From NCBI GenBank assembly GCA_018873245.2, contig JAEMBT020000003.1:736447-800446 (forward strand): a stretch of DNA of 64,000 nucleotides, read 5' to 3'. A program made the translations under genes and the position numbers. The notes under the pieces are model-generated. The model was not told where the DNA came from, searched no databases, and saw only the letters and a program-made list of their open reading frames with translations. Of this stretch, positions 24,831-38,855 are shown in pieces. Origin of the DNA: Archegozetes longisetosus (taxonomy: Eukaryota; Arthropoda; Arachnida; Sarcoptiformes; Trhypochthoniidae). Position 1 is the first letter of the stretch. Each line of letters starts with the position of its first letter.

Positions 24831-25510
24831 TCACTCATCGTTAAGCTTCGCATAACACTAAACAATATATAATTTAGAAAACATTGTCATTTCTATTGGG
24901 AATTGTTGTTCACTTTTATTGCAAATATCAGTTTCGATCAGTAATACACAACTCAAACACATATCACTTCTCATACATGGCCTCTATATGTGATTCCTCC
25001 ATATATTATACACAATATATCAATGCATAGAGATTTATAAGTTATATATTCTGTTTATATATGACTCCCTATTCTTATTCATAATGTTTATCAGAATGTT
25101 CTTCCAATATAGCAAACGCTTGACTTTGTGTTTGCCTTTAGTTATGCAAACCTTATCTCTAATGCATCAGTAAGTGCTCAAAAAACCTATAATTTATTCG
25201 TAGAGGATATTCAGAAATCGTTTTTCTCTTCCTCTGGTCCCTCAAAATATAAGTAAATTTTTTCCTTATTTGTATAGATTTTTTTTGTTCTATACAAGAA
25301 TAATAATGAATGAATTTTCTGCTCACAAATTATAGAGAGTTTCAAGTTTGATATCATGTTGAAAAAAAAGTTTAAGTCATTTTTAAAGAGCAATACAATT
25401 TTTTAAGAGTGTATTCTATAGTATTCTTTTGAATACAACAAATTTTTCGCCTGAGAATTCTGTTATGTTCAGTATTTCTTATATAAAATCCTAGTTTAAA
25501 AATCATAGTT
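24831..25510. other. AT-rich stretch, nothing recognised
   Basis: No supported gene. Confidence 0.5.
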
Positions 25511-25709
25511 CAGTTAAACTCCGCAATAATGAACTTAGTAGACTGATCATTAATATTCGTGTATCTGAACTTGAGTATATAAAAGTTAATAGAATTATTT
25601 TCTAGATTTAAAAAATAGTGCAATAAAAAGTTGTTATAACTAACCTAAAAGGATCAATCACTAAATCCACTGTGCCTTTACTTCGCTCCACTATAACGGG
25701 GTTTCACTG
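25511..25709. mobile_element. pogo/Tigger-like MITE
   Basis: The left end CAGTTAAACTCCGCAATAATGAAC and the right end, read in reverse complement as CAGTGAAACCCCGTTATAGTGGA, share the CAGTnAAACyCCGnnATAnTG pattern over about 23 bases. Length is 199 bases and no protein is encoded. The ends resemble those of pogo/Tigger elements and of similar short elements at 29491, 31386 and 57426. No clean target duplication is visible. Confidence 0.65.
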
Positions 25710-25912
25710 ACATAACAATTGGAAGAATTGATTTCTTGATCTATCATTTGCCACAAAGATTGTGATCAATTGTGAGATTCTCACGTTCTGCATATATTGT
25801 GTTAACCAATTCTTTCGTCTCCAATTCATTTCAAATATGACTTATATATAGATATTTTTTTCTCTTCAATACAATATTCCCTATTCTTATTCTGACACAC
25901 CGTTAGAGTACT

Positions 25913-25914
<2 letters not shown>

Positions 25915-26002
<88 letters not shown>
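25915..26002. repeat. (AG)n microsatellite, about 88 bases
   Basis: An uninterrupted AG repeat. It lies about 1.1 kb from the (CT)n at 24730 and produces a spurious Leu-Ser open frame on the minus strand. Confidence 0.95.
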
Positions 26003-26003
<1 letters not shown>

Positions 26004-28756
26004 AGAAGAAAGAACTGGAGAAATGTATTGCCGTTTCTCATATTGCATATTGATTTACGTCGAAAAAAGTTGCCGTCAATGCCATCAAAACAATCTCTTC
26101 ACAGTTTTTTTACTTCTTTTTTTGTCACTTATTGACCGACTATAACAGTCGGAAAAGTAGTGAAGAATAGACAGAATAGAGAGAAAGTCGTAGATTTCTC
26201 TCTTCGATTCTTAAAGATTGTCAGTTTATGGACACTCATCACCAATGAGTGACTGTTAAAGGTTGTCAAACAGTGCATCAAATACTTGAGAAAACTTTTT
26301 TATCGTCAATACATTTTTAATAAAATCTTGTTTTTCATACCTTTTAGTCAAATAAATGAATGGAAACTATGATTACTTTTAAGAATGTTTCATATTTGCC
26401 TCTATTTTTACAAACCATTCATTAGTTTTTGTTGAACTTACAAGTTTTTCTCTTATATTACTTTCTGTTTGAAGATCTTTTTTCTTATTTGCTTTTGACT
26501 GACATTTGATTTGTTATTGAGTTTCTCAAAATTGAATCTGATGTTAAAAATATTTCTATATAATAGCATTAAAACGTCTTCCGAAAGAGCGTTATGCAAT
26601 CAATTTATTTCTTATATATCTTAATAACAAAACTCCAATAAACCGAATATTTTTACAACTTTGTAAGAATTGCAAACTCGCCATTCATACAACACAATTT
26701 TGGGCAGAATTTCAACAGAATTACATTGGGCTTTAATTTACCAAAAAAGTTTATAAAAAAATATTTGTTCTTCGCTAATGATTTGAGCAAAATAAAAACG
26801 GAGATCCAAAAATTAAACGCAAACAAAATTTGTTCAAAAAGATTAAACTTACTTAAAAAGCCCGAAGAAATATATCATAAGCGAAAAGAAGAGTAGATAA
26901 GAGACTCGAAAAGTAGTGATGAATAAAAATCTTTTAATAGAAAAGCATTATTACTGTTAAGTTACATAAGACGTTATTCTCTGCTCTTGCTTTCTATTCT
27001 CTTAAGTTCTAGTCTTCAATTCATTCGGAAAAGTAGCGAAACAGAGCCTTAACTCACAGTATGCTTGAGAGTCATAATCATCACAAACAGTAACTCTTAT
27101 CTCATATAAATGTCGTACTCATAATGCGAAACACTAAATGCAACGAACATTTTCTCTAACACTATGTTATATAAACTTATACTATGTCTCTAACTCTCTA
27201 ACTATTCTTATAGACCCTTATATTTCCTTTTCGTTTCTCAACTAATTTGATTAACTTTCTCTGCGGCAATACATCACTGGTGACAGTGTCAATGCTCGCC
27301 AACATTGTGTATATGAGTTCGCTAAAGAAGAACATGTTTAGGCTAAGCGAAAAAATAAAATACTAGTAGAAAACGAAGTGCATAACAATTCTTGAAGTAT
27401 TTTTTCTACTCTTTTTCTCTCTCTCTCTTCATGACTTTGAGAGATGAGTGAGGAAAATCTTTGCTCTCCATTACTAGGGGTTAGTCTTTGATTTTTGTCT
27501 CTTTCCTGATAGGGTTGACAACTTAGCTGATCATTTCAGCTGGAGAAAATGCTGGCTTTGCATGTTTTCAGGATTTCTCCCTTCATATTAAATTATAGGT
27601 CAAGAAAATGAGACTTCCGTACAATTATAGGTATCAATGTTTTGTAAATCTGATTCATTTTCGAGTTATTGAGGATTTAGGAAAAGTCAGTTTGATTCAT
27701 TTGAAAAAATAATTACTATTAAATTGAGTTTATTTTGTTATTAGATTTGTTGTTTGGAGCCAAAGATACTGAAACTCAAAGTACTTAAAACAGAGTTCTT
27801 AAAGGATATCTAATAGACTTTCAAAAATTATTTCTTACCGATCAAATAATTAAGCTTAAAATATATAAATTACGACAAAGTCAAGTAGCTAAAAAATATC
27901 CTCAAATATTTGCTCTTTTAAAGGTCTGAATTTATTTTATTATAAATATTGATCAAAACCTAGAATTTTTAACCTTAAGATTCCGAGTCCAACGTACAGT
28001 TCAGTTTTGGAAGTTGAAATATGCTTCTTATTTAACTTTTGAAAATAAAAAGGCTGATTCAAAAATCAAAAGATAAAGTCTAAGCGAATATTATTACTCA
28101 ACACTGAATATTAATATTTAGTCATTTTTTCTTTGAACGAAAACTCACTCCTATGTAAGATGAATCTTGTTTAAAACCGAATCAGTGTTTGCACTTATAA
28201 ATTGAGTGCTTTCAAAACACAAAAATACTTTTTAAACTTGGATAAAGACTTTTAAATTGTTTGAATGTCTCAGGAGACTAAGCGAAAATGAATTATTGAA
28301 ATACTGCTAAATGTATTAGTTTGCAATTTTCGAATAAGTACATACCTATTGAATTAGGTGTACAATTAATAGAAGTTTTATTTTTATTAATCAATTCGAT
28401 AAATACCTATTATTTATTGAACTATTATAATGATATAAATGAAAATTTGGTCAGATATTAATAATACTATAAACTCTGACATTATAAAATGATTAAAAAG
28501 TCATGATTAGTATTTTGAGTGAAGCGTTGAATAAGGTGTGAAATGAGATTATAAGCCGCTTTGCTTTTCAAATAAGCTAAGTACTTTTCGAGTTCCAAAC
28601 CTGAATCAGAGGGTCGGCAACTCTAACCCTAAACGTCAACTTGATACTGATTTTTGAGTCGAGTTTTTTCTCGCGTTCATCGACGATTTTTCTAGCTTTC
28701 ATTTTTATCATATCTAATATTTTTAACTCTCATTCCGTCTATTCTTCTGAGCTCAG

Positions 28757-28760
<4 letters not shown>
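26003..28760. other. AT-rich stretch, nothing recognised
   Basis: A short GC-richer open patch near 27212-27366 is noted but has no recognisable product. Confidence 0.5.

Positions 28761-28789
<29 letters not shown>
28761..28789. repeat. (TC)n microsatellite
   Basis: About 14 TC units. Confidence 0.9.
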
Positions 28790-28791
<2 letters not shown>

Positions 28792-29490
28792 TGATCTGTT
28801 CATCTATCGTATAGAGAGACTCTCTATCGATATTTTCTTTATGGCTATCAAAAGATAAATTGATCTTTTTTTGTAAAATGATCTCATTTTTGCCACAACT
28901 TTTTCTTCTCTTTCAATTCCTATTTCAATGTTAGGTTTGCTATTCAAAAAAGTAGTGAACCTCAAGTATAATATGTCTATTTTTCAATTTGAGCAAAAAA
29001 ATTCTTTTGTTGAGCACTAGTTTTATAGTCTGAGCCTACTTTTCTCCAGTGGTCGAGCTATTAGTCCGTCACTTATAGGAGAATTCAATTTTTCTTTTCA
29101 ACAGAACATTCTTAACAATAACTTTAAACTGAGGGATGTAATAAATCAGGACTACCCTTAAATGAATGCCTCAATAGATATCTCATTATAATTTTTGGAA
29201 AAGTTTTTCTTATTTTATTTTCCTTTTTATAAGCTTCTAGGATTTTACTTAAATGAATGAAACACTTGTTTTTATGCGAGAAAAACTTATACAGAAGTGC
29301 CATCAGAGAAGAGAACAATTGTGTTTTGGAAGTATAATAAAATTCTTTATGTAAATTTTAATCTTAAAATTATATTGATTCCCAAGAAGTACATGAGGAG
29401 TAGTAAGAAATTTCAAGTAATATAACCCGCTTATGAAAAATTTAATAATAGGAAAGAGTGAATTTTTTCCCGCAGACAAGTTAACTAATA
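28790..29490. other. AT-rich stretch, nothing recognised
   Basis: No supported gene. Confidence 0.5.
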
Positions 29491-29649
29491 CAGTTAAACC
29501 TCATTACAGTGAAAGTTGAGTCATTGACAATTATTAATCTTTATATCGAGGTTCTTAAAGTTGAAGTTGTTCATGTGAAAATTGTTGCTATTGAAGTTCT
29601 CAATATTGCAAACTTTTACAATTGTAATCTTTATAAAAAGGTTTAACTG
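29491..29649. mobile_element. pogo/Tigger-like MITE
   Basis: The left end is CAGTTAAACCTCATTACAGTGAA. The right end, in reverse complement, is CAGTTAAACCTTTTTATAAAGA. The outer 11 bases are identical and similarity then decays. Length is 159 bases, with no coding capacity. A TA precedes the left end. On the right a TA lies two bases out, so a TA duplication is only partly preserved. Confidence 0.7.
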
Positions 29650-31385
29650 CGTATTTAAAATAGTAGAGAGAGTCGCGAACACATCACAATATTTTATTGA
29701 AATTTTAGTGAAAAATAGGAATAGCTTTCATTTATTATTCGCTAGCTTTGAGATAAGGAAATAATCCATTTTGTTAGAGCAAACACTCGTTCTCTAAATA
29801 ATGTTAGTTAAGAACACACTTAACTACTGGGAGAAGAAGTGTATCACAAGAGTAGTAGCGCTAAAAGGAAGGAAAAGAGTGTGTCTTAAGAAAAATATAG
29901 ACTCCACACTTATATATGGCATAGTATTTATAACTAAAAACTTTCATAACATATCAAAATAATAGTAATAAATAAAGAGAGACTTTATTCGACTGCCAGT
30001 AAAATACTTCTATTGTTCTGCGAGAAAAAAGCTACGCAAATTTATGTTCAGATTATGCACATGTCTATTACCGGAGATTTACTCTCAATTCATTGGGCGG
30101 TTCTGTTATTTGCTCTCAAATCACAATCAAATACAATGAGATCTTATTCTTCTGGTTCTGTTTTTTTATTTTTCTTTAAGCTTTGCTTTTCTTCTCATTG
30201 AATGAAATAATAAAAATCATTATTCACGCCAATTAAGTATCGATTCTTCTATTTAATGACGAGCTCAGAATAGCTTCTATCGTAAGCTATTCGAGAGGTT
30301 TAGAGAGATCTTTATTGAAGATATAGACAACATGTTTATTGATCTAATAAAAGACATTTGAAAACGATTTGAAATGTGTGTTTCTCTAATGTTGCCGAGC
30401 AATTTACTCCATATAAAATTCATGTATAGCATAAAAAATTGTCAAATGTTCTTACTTTAAACATTAAACAATTTATTGATAACTAGACATAAAGCTTTAA
30501 TAATATTAGATTTTTTTTCTCAATAAAAACGAACATTTTATAATTTGAATATCTATTTGGGTCAATAATTTTGAATTCGTTTTATTTGTTTAAGGACAAA
30601 AACTTTTCAACTAATGATTAATCGATAAATTTAAGTTATTAAAGTTCATCAATTGTTACGAATGATAAAAAATTAAACGTTTCATGACTTCACATGTGAA
30701 CGAATTCACACAAACAAAATATCTGGTCTTAAGTTTGACTTTTTCTGACATTTTACTGCTTTTTTAAAATAATAAATCATTTTTATTCTTACTTTTTTGA
30801 TACTTTAAACTGAAATAAAAATTTATTTCATGAATAAACTTTCATTTTTTGACTAAATTTTTAAGCAAAAATTTTGTCTCAAAATTCATTGACATTTTTC
30901 AACAATAATCTAAGAAATTGCTACTGTTCCAAGATAAAGTGTATTGTTCGGAGAGACTTTGATTAGAAATTGATACAACACAAAGTGAGAATTTGCTACA
31001 AATAATTTAACCACTACTGAAAAGCAGTCCTTTATTTCTGAATCTAAACCTTTGTTGGCTAAACATTATTTAATAAAGAGCTTTCTTTTCAATCCTAATA
31101 AAAAACGAGTGCAAAAAATTGTTAACAAATCTCGGAAAGAAATCCAAAAGAGTGTTGTTTTATTCATCACTAAATAACAAGAGTCTCGACTGTATTAACG
31201 CGAAAAAAGAGTATTATAACAAATTGAGCGGAAAAAAGAGAATTCCGTGTCATTTAGAAGTTATTTAGATATCTCTCTTTCCTTTCCTCTAAATTTAGTT
31301 CTCAGTCCTCTCGTTCTCTCCCAAACACACTCTCATTCACTTCACTCTATAATCAGGCATTTTATATATCCTTTTTATCATACAC
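29650..31385. other. AT-rich stretch, nothing recognised
   Basis: Only chance open frames are present, for example at 30013-30201 and 31247-31477. Confidence 0.5.
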
Positions 31386-31562
31386 AAGTAAAACCTCACT
31401 ATATTATAGGTTGGTTATTGTTAATCTCGATACTGTTAAGTCTGACCAAAAGTCCCAAATTTACAATCAACTTATAGCTAGAAGTTTCAACACAACCGAA
31501 TCTCGTGATTATGCACTAAGCTTTCTTTTGACCTTGAGCTTCATTATAGCGAGGTTTTACTG
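31386..31562. mobile_element. pogo/Tigger-like MITE
   Basis: The left end is AAGTAAAACCTCACTATATTAT. The right end, in reverse complement, is CAGTAAAACCTCGCTATAATGA. They match at most positions over about 20 bases. The right end is the cleanest example in the window of the CAGTAAAACCTCGCTATAATGA terminus. Length is 177 bases, non-coding. Confidence 0.7.
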
Positions 31563-31692
31563 CATTTTTATATATATCTCAAACGTGTAATCACTGAAAC
31601 GCCAGGTTTTCTGGTTTAACCATTTAATCTCAATGCAGGCGAAATCGTTTTCTTTAGAGCTAGAATGAAAAGAAAAGCCCAATCTCTGAATC

Positions 31693-31695
<3 letters not shown>

Positions 31696-31745
<50 letters not shown>
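31696..31745. repeat. (TC)n microsatellite
   Basis: About 25 TC units. Confidence 0.95.
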
Positions 31746-31750
<5 letters not shown>

Positions 31751-34700
31751 CTCATCTCCCAATTAGTGTTTCGTCAAATGGGTTGTGCCCCTCAAATGAT
31801 ACTCACTTACTAGACTCTCAATTATAGCTACACTTTTAGTGCGTTCAAACTGCAATCGTTTTTTATACTTTCTTTTTTCTCTTGCCGTACTTTCATATAA
31901 ATAAAAGCGAATTAAATGGTAATCAATTCGCTATTACACGTATTTCCCATCTGTACAGTTACAGTCACTCTAACTCTCAGCGATTCAGTTTACGTATCAA
32001 ATAATGTTTAACACTATAATTATTTTTTCTCTTTCTCTCCTCTCCTGATTTTTACGATGAATTTTTCTGAGCCGTAACAAAAGTCATTTGTTTTTCTCTA
32101 GTATTGGATGAAAAAATTCGGAATTCTTGGGGCTTATCCGTTAATAGCTACTTATATTTTGCAAATTTGCATATTTTTTACCTCTCGTTAGTCACTTATT
32201 AGAAAATTTTTTAACATATCATTTAATTCAAGAAGTATTTTCTTAAAAAATGACTTTCTCGTTAAACTAAATTGAATTTTGATTTTATTTAATGATATTT
32301 ACTGTGGTCTGGAATATATTATAAAATTTTTTATATTGTTCTCGAGTATATTAAAGTTTGAAGGTTATCCTGAGTTTTTAATTAAAATTTGACTCGCTAA
32401 TTAGTATAGAGTTCAAAAGATCTCCAAAAATAATTTTGTATGTTAATCAGAATTGTTTTTGTCATTAAAAATCGATGTCAAATGATCAAAAAGATCATTA
32501 TTAAAAACAAACAAAATTATTTTTGAATATTTCGAACTTTTCTATTTATTTTGCTTCCACATTAATAATGATTCTAAATATGTAAAATTGCATTCAATAA
32601 TTAGCAACAATATTTTGGCAATTTTTCATCAAAAGTCTTTAAAACAAAAACGCTATGACAATTTTGCTCAACCTCGACTCGACCCAAAAGTGTCACTAAT
32701 GATCGCGTGATTGTACGCATTCCTGAATTTATCGTTAATCTAAAGCCAGGATTCAATCAAACTATTCCTAGAGATAAATAGCATGAAGAGTAATATCGAA
32801 CAGAGAGAGAGAGAGAGAGAGAGAGAGACTCCAGTATTACTGTCATATCATTGATGACAATACTATGTATCATATCTTTCTTTACAGCACTTCTATAGCT
32901 CTCAATCTATATCTCTATTTCTTACACACACTCTTTTTTTCTCTTCTATTATCACACTTCCATCCGTTTGACACTCTTATCATGTGTTTATTTAACCCAA
33001 TATCTCACACACGCTATTCTTAACTTTGATTTTCTACTCGAAACCTCTATTTTCTCCAATATTTGATCAAAAGAATATAGTATGAAATGCACTAAAAACT
33101 CCTTCCTAAACTTGTCAAAAGATAAATAAAGTTTTGCCTAAAGGAACAAAATACAAAAACTTGAAGACTTGAAGAGTGGTCAAAAATTAACTTCTCACAC
33201 AAATCACAAGTCATTTAAAAGTTTTTTGCTTCACGAAAACAAGAGAATTAATAATTTGTAAATCTATTAGATTATCTATGATCTTTGCCAATAGATATTC
33301 TTGAAAAATTTCTCCTAATAATAAAAACCGCGAGTTTTTCAAAAGTTTCTAAAATCAGATGAAGCAATATTTTCAAACATTTGTTGCAAAATTAAAGGGT
33401 TTGAGTAACTAACGGTTTCAGGCTTTAAGTGTACCTCAAATAAGTTTATCTTTGAAAAAATTATTTTCTACTTTTAATTCAGTTCAAGATTATCTCTATC
33501 CGACTATTTCTTCGACTTTTAAGTGACATCATTTTTTATCTTCACTGTTAATGTCAGTGACATTCACTCTCTTTCACTTCTCAGACACAGTCATAATATT
33601 AAATGATACGTTTTAAAGCCACATCTCTTTCTATTATTCTTTTTTTCTTATCTTTCGTTTTATCATTCATTTTGTTCTTTCTTTCAAACGCAAGTATCAT
33701 CTTATTTGGCATAAGAAAAGTCTGAGCTAAGTAAGATGTAAACTAAAAAGGGTTAATTCAATAAAAAAAAATCCAGAAAAAGTTTGATAAGTTTTGCTTA
33801 GGCTATCGAAAATTTATAAGTCTTGAGAACTTCAGAAAATTACATTCAGTTAAATAATTCTCTTATAAAGATAGGGAAAAGTTCAGGAAATATATTCAAA
33901 ATATAACGCGCGAAGAATTCTAATGCTCTTATTTCGAGTTCAATTTCATATAACTTTCAATTTCCTGATATATATATGTAAGAGAAAGAAATAATAATAA
34001 AATTGAAGAAAACTTTCCTCTCAATATAGAGTCATTTGATTGAGAAGAACTTTGAATCGTATCAGAAAAATTTTCGGCTTAAGTTCATATTGACTCGAAG
34101 CATTGTCGTAAACGACGAGCTCATCTGAGCCTAACCTGATTATGTTCAGATACCGCTATTGAGCCTGTTTTGCAACAATGCTAGGATTGGTCTGGAATAA
34201 AGTCGAATATTGTGCACATTTAGTAAGGATTTTGGGCTAACTGTGACACAAACCGCTGACAATTGTTCTCCAAAAGCCAGTGTATAATGTGTTACCATCC
34301 TTGAACCTCATTTAATGATTCTAGTGCTCACTTTCAACTTGTTTCCTCTTTTACTCATTGAAAATGTGTTCTATAGCTATCTCTTAGCTAGAAAGAGAAG
34401 AAAAAACACAAGAGAGAGAAAGAGAGGGAGCACGAGAGATAACTTTTTTATCTATCATTGCATTTACTAAAATCTATTATGTATGAGAATCTTTAGAGAA
34501 GCGGTCCATGTTTTATGTCCTGTGATGATGGTATGAATGTTGATCACTATCTTGTTTGATGTACTACTAGTGCACAACTCTTCATCTCTGACTATCTTTT
34601 TTTAAAGCAATCGACTCTCAAGACATGATTCTTTAATATATAACATATCTCTATATATGGATGAATGTAAAACTTTATTTACAATTCAATCTTTGGTCGC

Positions 34701-37700
34701 TTCAAATCATTGTTATGATAATTGTGTCCCTAAAGAGTGTGTTTCTAGTTTTCTAAGAGTCAAAGATTGTCATTGTTCCTCCTAGTTATTCATCAATTGT
34801 GTACTAATCAATAGCGGCACTGAAATTACTCAACAAATAAAGTGAAAACTTTATTTATTGCTCTGAATAAGGGTTTTTGCTTCTCTTATAAGTTATAAGA
34901 TATTTCTCTCTGGAATTAGAATAACAATTTTCTATTATTTAGACTAGAATTTCAAAATTTGATCGATTCACGCAAGTTTACTGATATCTTTAAGTTCTAC
35001 CATTTTTTCTTTCTATCACTGTTTTAAATCTATTTTGATTGTGTTGTCTCGAAGTGATTACGTGTTAAATGAGAATTAACTTTTATTTTCTAGTTTTCTC
35101 TGAAACGCATTAAAACTAGAGTTTCAATTTTGTGTCAGCATCTCTACTAAGGCTCGTTGTAGTAGCTTTTCACAGCTTTCACTTTACTTTTTATTCGCAA
35201 TATATTTAATCATTTAAAGCATTAAATTAAGACGAAAATAAGATGAACAACGATTTTAGGCAAAAATACTTTTTAAAATTGTTTGGAGAGGTCACGAAAT
35301 TTTGATGAAACAAACTTTTTTCTATCATTTTATTGATCCAGCAAAATATGACTTTTTATCAAGCAATTAATAATATTATTAATGTAGTGAGAATGCGATC
35401 GTAAAAAATTCATAATTAGATTGGATTCACTTTTATTTCTAACATTCAATTAAGAGGAAGTAATTTAATAAAAATAGTTATGAAACAGTCGTTTTTAGTG
35501 ATTCCCACATATGTTTTGAAAACATAACATTATAAAAAATATAGAAATTTACTGACTAACCATATAATAAAAATAAATTCATATCCAACTACATTAGCGG
35601 AATTTGATATAGTCTTGAGGCAAAAATTCAAATATTGACATATTTTTATTATAACAGTTGAAAAACCGATAGAAATGTAAGTAAAACATAAAATAAATAT
35701 AAAAAACTGAAGTTAATCCAAATTTGATGTGTATTTGCCACACATTTTATACATAACTATTAAGAATAACACTTTGCAGTATATTTACTACTATCTAAAC
35801 TGTGCATCAATTCCTGTACTGGACTCGAGTCTTATAGGAGACGGACTAGTCATTTACTTTGATTTATATAACTTTCTGTACATATTGTCCCTACTTTCAA
35901 GCATAACTTTATCTAAACGACTGTACATAACATCAAACACTTGTAAATAAAATTATATGAAGTCTTAGGCTTTATAAACATGTTTTTATCAGCAGAAAAA
36001 GTATGTTTCGAATCAAAAGATGTTCATAAGAACTAATTTGTTTCTAACAAGAACTGGACAAATGCCAGCTTTCATAGCACATACATATCTTATTCTACAA
36101 GAAAACCTTTCAATTACATCACTTAAGACACTAAATCTAATACAAATGTAATAAATTTAGTGCATTTTATGAAAAAATTGCTCATCGATTGTCTCAAATA
36201 TGAGTTTGTTTAGGAAAAACTTTTAGCTAGAAAAAGATCTTAACGACTAGTCCAAAACTTGGAATCAATATCTATTTGCTTAATATATTTTTCATCTAAA
36301 TAGAAAATACTTATTTTATTTCGATAATTTAGAATACGTTCAGTATTTTTTGCTCCAAATCTATTCTTTATAGCATTAATGCTCTTAAGCATAATGCGAT
36401 TCCTCTCTCTTATGGTTCTTCTTCTATTGTAGTACTAGTTCGTGATAATGCATATATTGGTCCATAAGATGTTTTGCCATTCATTCACAACTCATTTAAT
36501 ATCCGCATAATCTCTGAATAGTTTCCTTTTGACCCAGATTCAAAATTTTCAGACAATCAGCTAAACAACTAATTGCTATTTATTTATCTAATAGAGATTG
36601 AGACGCGAGCAACTTTTCCGTATTCGCTAAAATATTTTCTTTGAAAGAATACAATACATGTATCGAAAGTAATTAATCTTAAGCATTGTCTGAAGGCTTA
36701 GAAATTTTTTTCAATGGGAATATTCTGTGATTCATTCAAAGGATGTTCGGTTCGTTAAGAACAGAGTTATAGACTATTCTAACAGTTCCGAGAAGTTTAT
36801 GCTCCAAAAAACACTTAATAATCAGTCAATTAATTGTTGTTTTTATCCGAATTTTCCTATTTTTGACCCAAATATTAAGAAAGGAAAAATTATTTTTCAA
36901 TTATTGAAAAAATACTTGTATAAGAATTGAATCTGAAATTTCAAATAATTTGTTAAATAAATGCAATCATAAAGTGTTGAAAATTTGGATAAACTGTTAT
37001 TTTGCACTGAGCTCATGTTCTGAGGAAGTGTTGACAACTGGGCGCTTTTGTTCAACGGGTATAACAATCCCATGAGAAAACAGAAGTAAATATAGAGTAA
37101 AATAAATATTTTTCTTAAACTAATTTTTCGAACATGAATGCTATAAAAACAAAAACCGAATCGATTCTAATCTGACGAAATTTCCCAAAAACCTAATACT
37201 TTATTAGTCGCTTGAGTCACATTGGCAACAATTTTTCATATTATTGATGAAAATTTTTGTCAAAATAAATTTGAACGTCAATAAATCAAAGCATCGAATT
37301 TTCGTCGAAGCAGAAAATAATAAAAGAAATAAAACCCAAAAAAGTTAGAGAAAGAAAAAATTGTATAAATTGTTGGCAAACGAACAGAACAGAAGAATAG
37401 GGAAAGAATAGGAGAATATTCTGTGTAGAGAAGAAATATTTGACATACATTTTTATAAGTGAGAAAATAAGGCTGTAATAAATTTTCTTTCAATACAATA
37501 ACCGTATGTGTTGTGTTTCAGAGCAAATATATAGGAGAACCAGTGCAGTAAAAAAGTGACATAAATATCATCAAACAATATGGCTATAAGTATGAGTTTC
37601 GAGTCAAATGCCAAATAACAGATTCGACAATAACTAGAGAATAGGGTTCGCGAAATAATTGGGATTTAAAGCTTCATTTATTTATCTACATTAGTGTCTC

Positions 37701-38643
37701 ATATAAGTCTTAATCATTTTTTTATATAACTCAATAAAGAAGAATGTTCGATATTTTTATCGAGTAGTATGACATTTTTTTTGCTTATTAACAGATCATC
37801 AATTGAGATTTTCTTTGACCGAAAACATATTGAGATTTTCACGATAACTATTCCTGAAATGAATTGCTTAATAAATAAGAATTTATGAAATGTTACAGAA
37901 CTCATGTGCAAAATAGCGATTTTTTATAGCTTAAACTTTACTTCACTCTTATCATGTTCCTTGCGATTTGAAACAGATTCTAAGAATTTTAACAATAACT
38001 ATTTTCAACATTAACAAAAATTTTGTAGAGGAGTTTACATCTTATGCTTAATTAGCAAAAACACAATAATTTATGTTAATTTGATGATAACGACAAATAT
38101 CTGGCTAAAAATTATTTTTCACAAACCTGAATGTTCAACAAGGTTTTACTTAAAGATAAAGTTTTGAAAGTTTTTCGCTTTATCGATAGTATTTCAAATT
38201 TTTCTAAGGAGAAAAATGATTTTATCTAAAGTTCGAAAACTCAAAACTTTTTTAATCAAGTGAAAAAAATTATTTTCAATACTTACCTAATACCAAAACC
38301 CTATTTCCAATAATATAAATATCTTTTTCTCAAAAGGGAATAAACCCCACAAACAGAATAAGAGAAAAATGATTCATCCATTGCCTATACTCTTCTTTTT
38401 TCTATCTATCAATAGGAATACAAAAGACGGGAAAAAATGCAATCAGTTTTCAGAGTCCAACTGGTCTGACATTTGTGGTATTTAATTGAAAATCATCGCA
38501 TCCGCGAAAAGGCAGGAGAGGGATAGAAGAGAGAAATCCATAGAAAAAAGCCAACGAATAAAAAGACAAAAATATTTGATAGGCTTTTGGTTTCCAGTTC
38601 TGACCTCAACAGCTATTATTTGTCTTTCTTTTCTTTTCATACT
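31746..38643. other. AT- and CT-rich region upstream of the Syk-type gene
   Basis: No recognised gene over about 6.9 kb apart from the (AG)n at 32802. Many short pyrimidine-rich tracts are present. It may contain the promoter and non-coding 5' exons of the downstream kinase gene, but I cannot point to either. Confidence 0.5.
32802..32828. repeat. (AG)n microsatellite
   Basis: About 13 AG units. Confidence 0.9.
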
Positions 38644-38855
38644 ATGGATAACAGTCATAGGAGTGCAATAATTGCTAATGAAAATTGTTACATAACACAA
38701 TCGGACTGTTTTGTCGAATCGATGAGCTATTATTACGGCAATATATCACGAGAAACAGCCGAATGGATACTATGGGATGAGGGCTGTAAGGATGGCATGT
38801 ATTTGTTGCGCGAATCCAACAATGATTATGTGCTATCTCTGTGCCATCAGAAAAG
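38644..38855 (+). CDS. Syk: Syk exon 1: first half of N-terminal SH2
   Basis: It encodes SYYYGNISRETAEWIL and GMYLLRESNNDYVLSLCHQ, the alphaA and betaB-betaC parts of an SH2 domain. The donor is AG|GTATGC at 38855/38856, leaving two bases (AG) of a codon. Upstream coding or an acceptor near 38660-38675, after a pyrimidine tract, cannot be excluded. Confidence 0.88.

Noticed and set aside
25826..26041. 71-codon minus-strand open frame with a Leu-Ser repeat
   Set aside because: It is produced by the (AG)n microsatellite.
27212..27366. 50-codon, slightly GC-richer open frame
   Set aside because: It is too short, two competing frames look equally plausible, and no family is recognised.
38486..38671. 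61-codon open frame with a hydrophobic C-terminus just upstream of Syk exon 1
   Set aside because: It overlaps the Syk reading frame in another phase. The hydrophobic run comes from the T-rich tract. No family signature.
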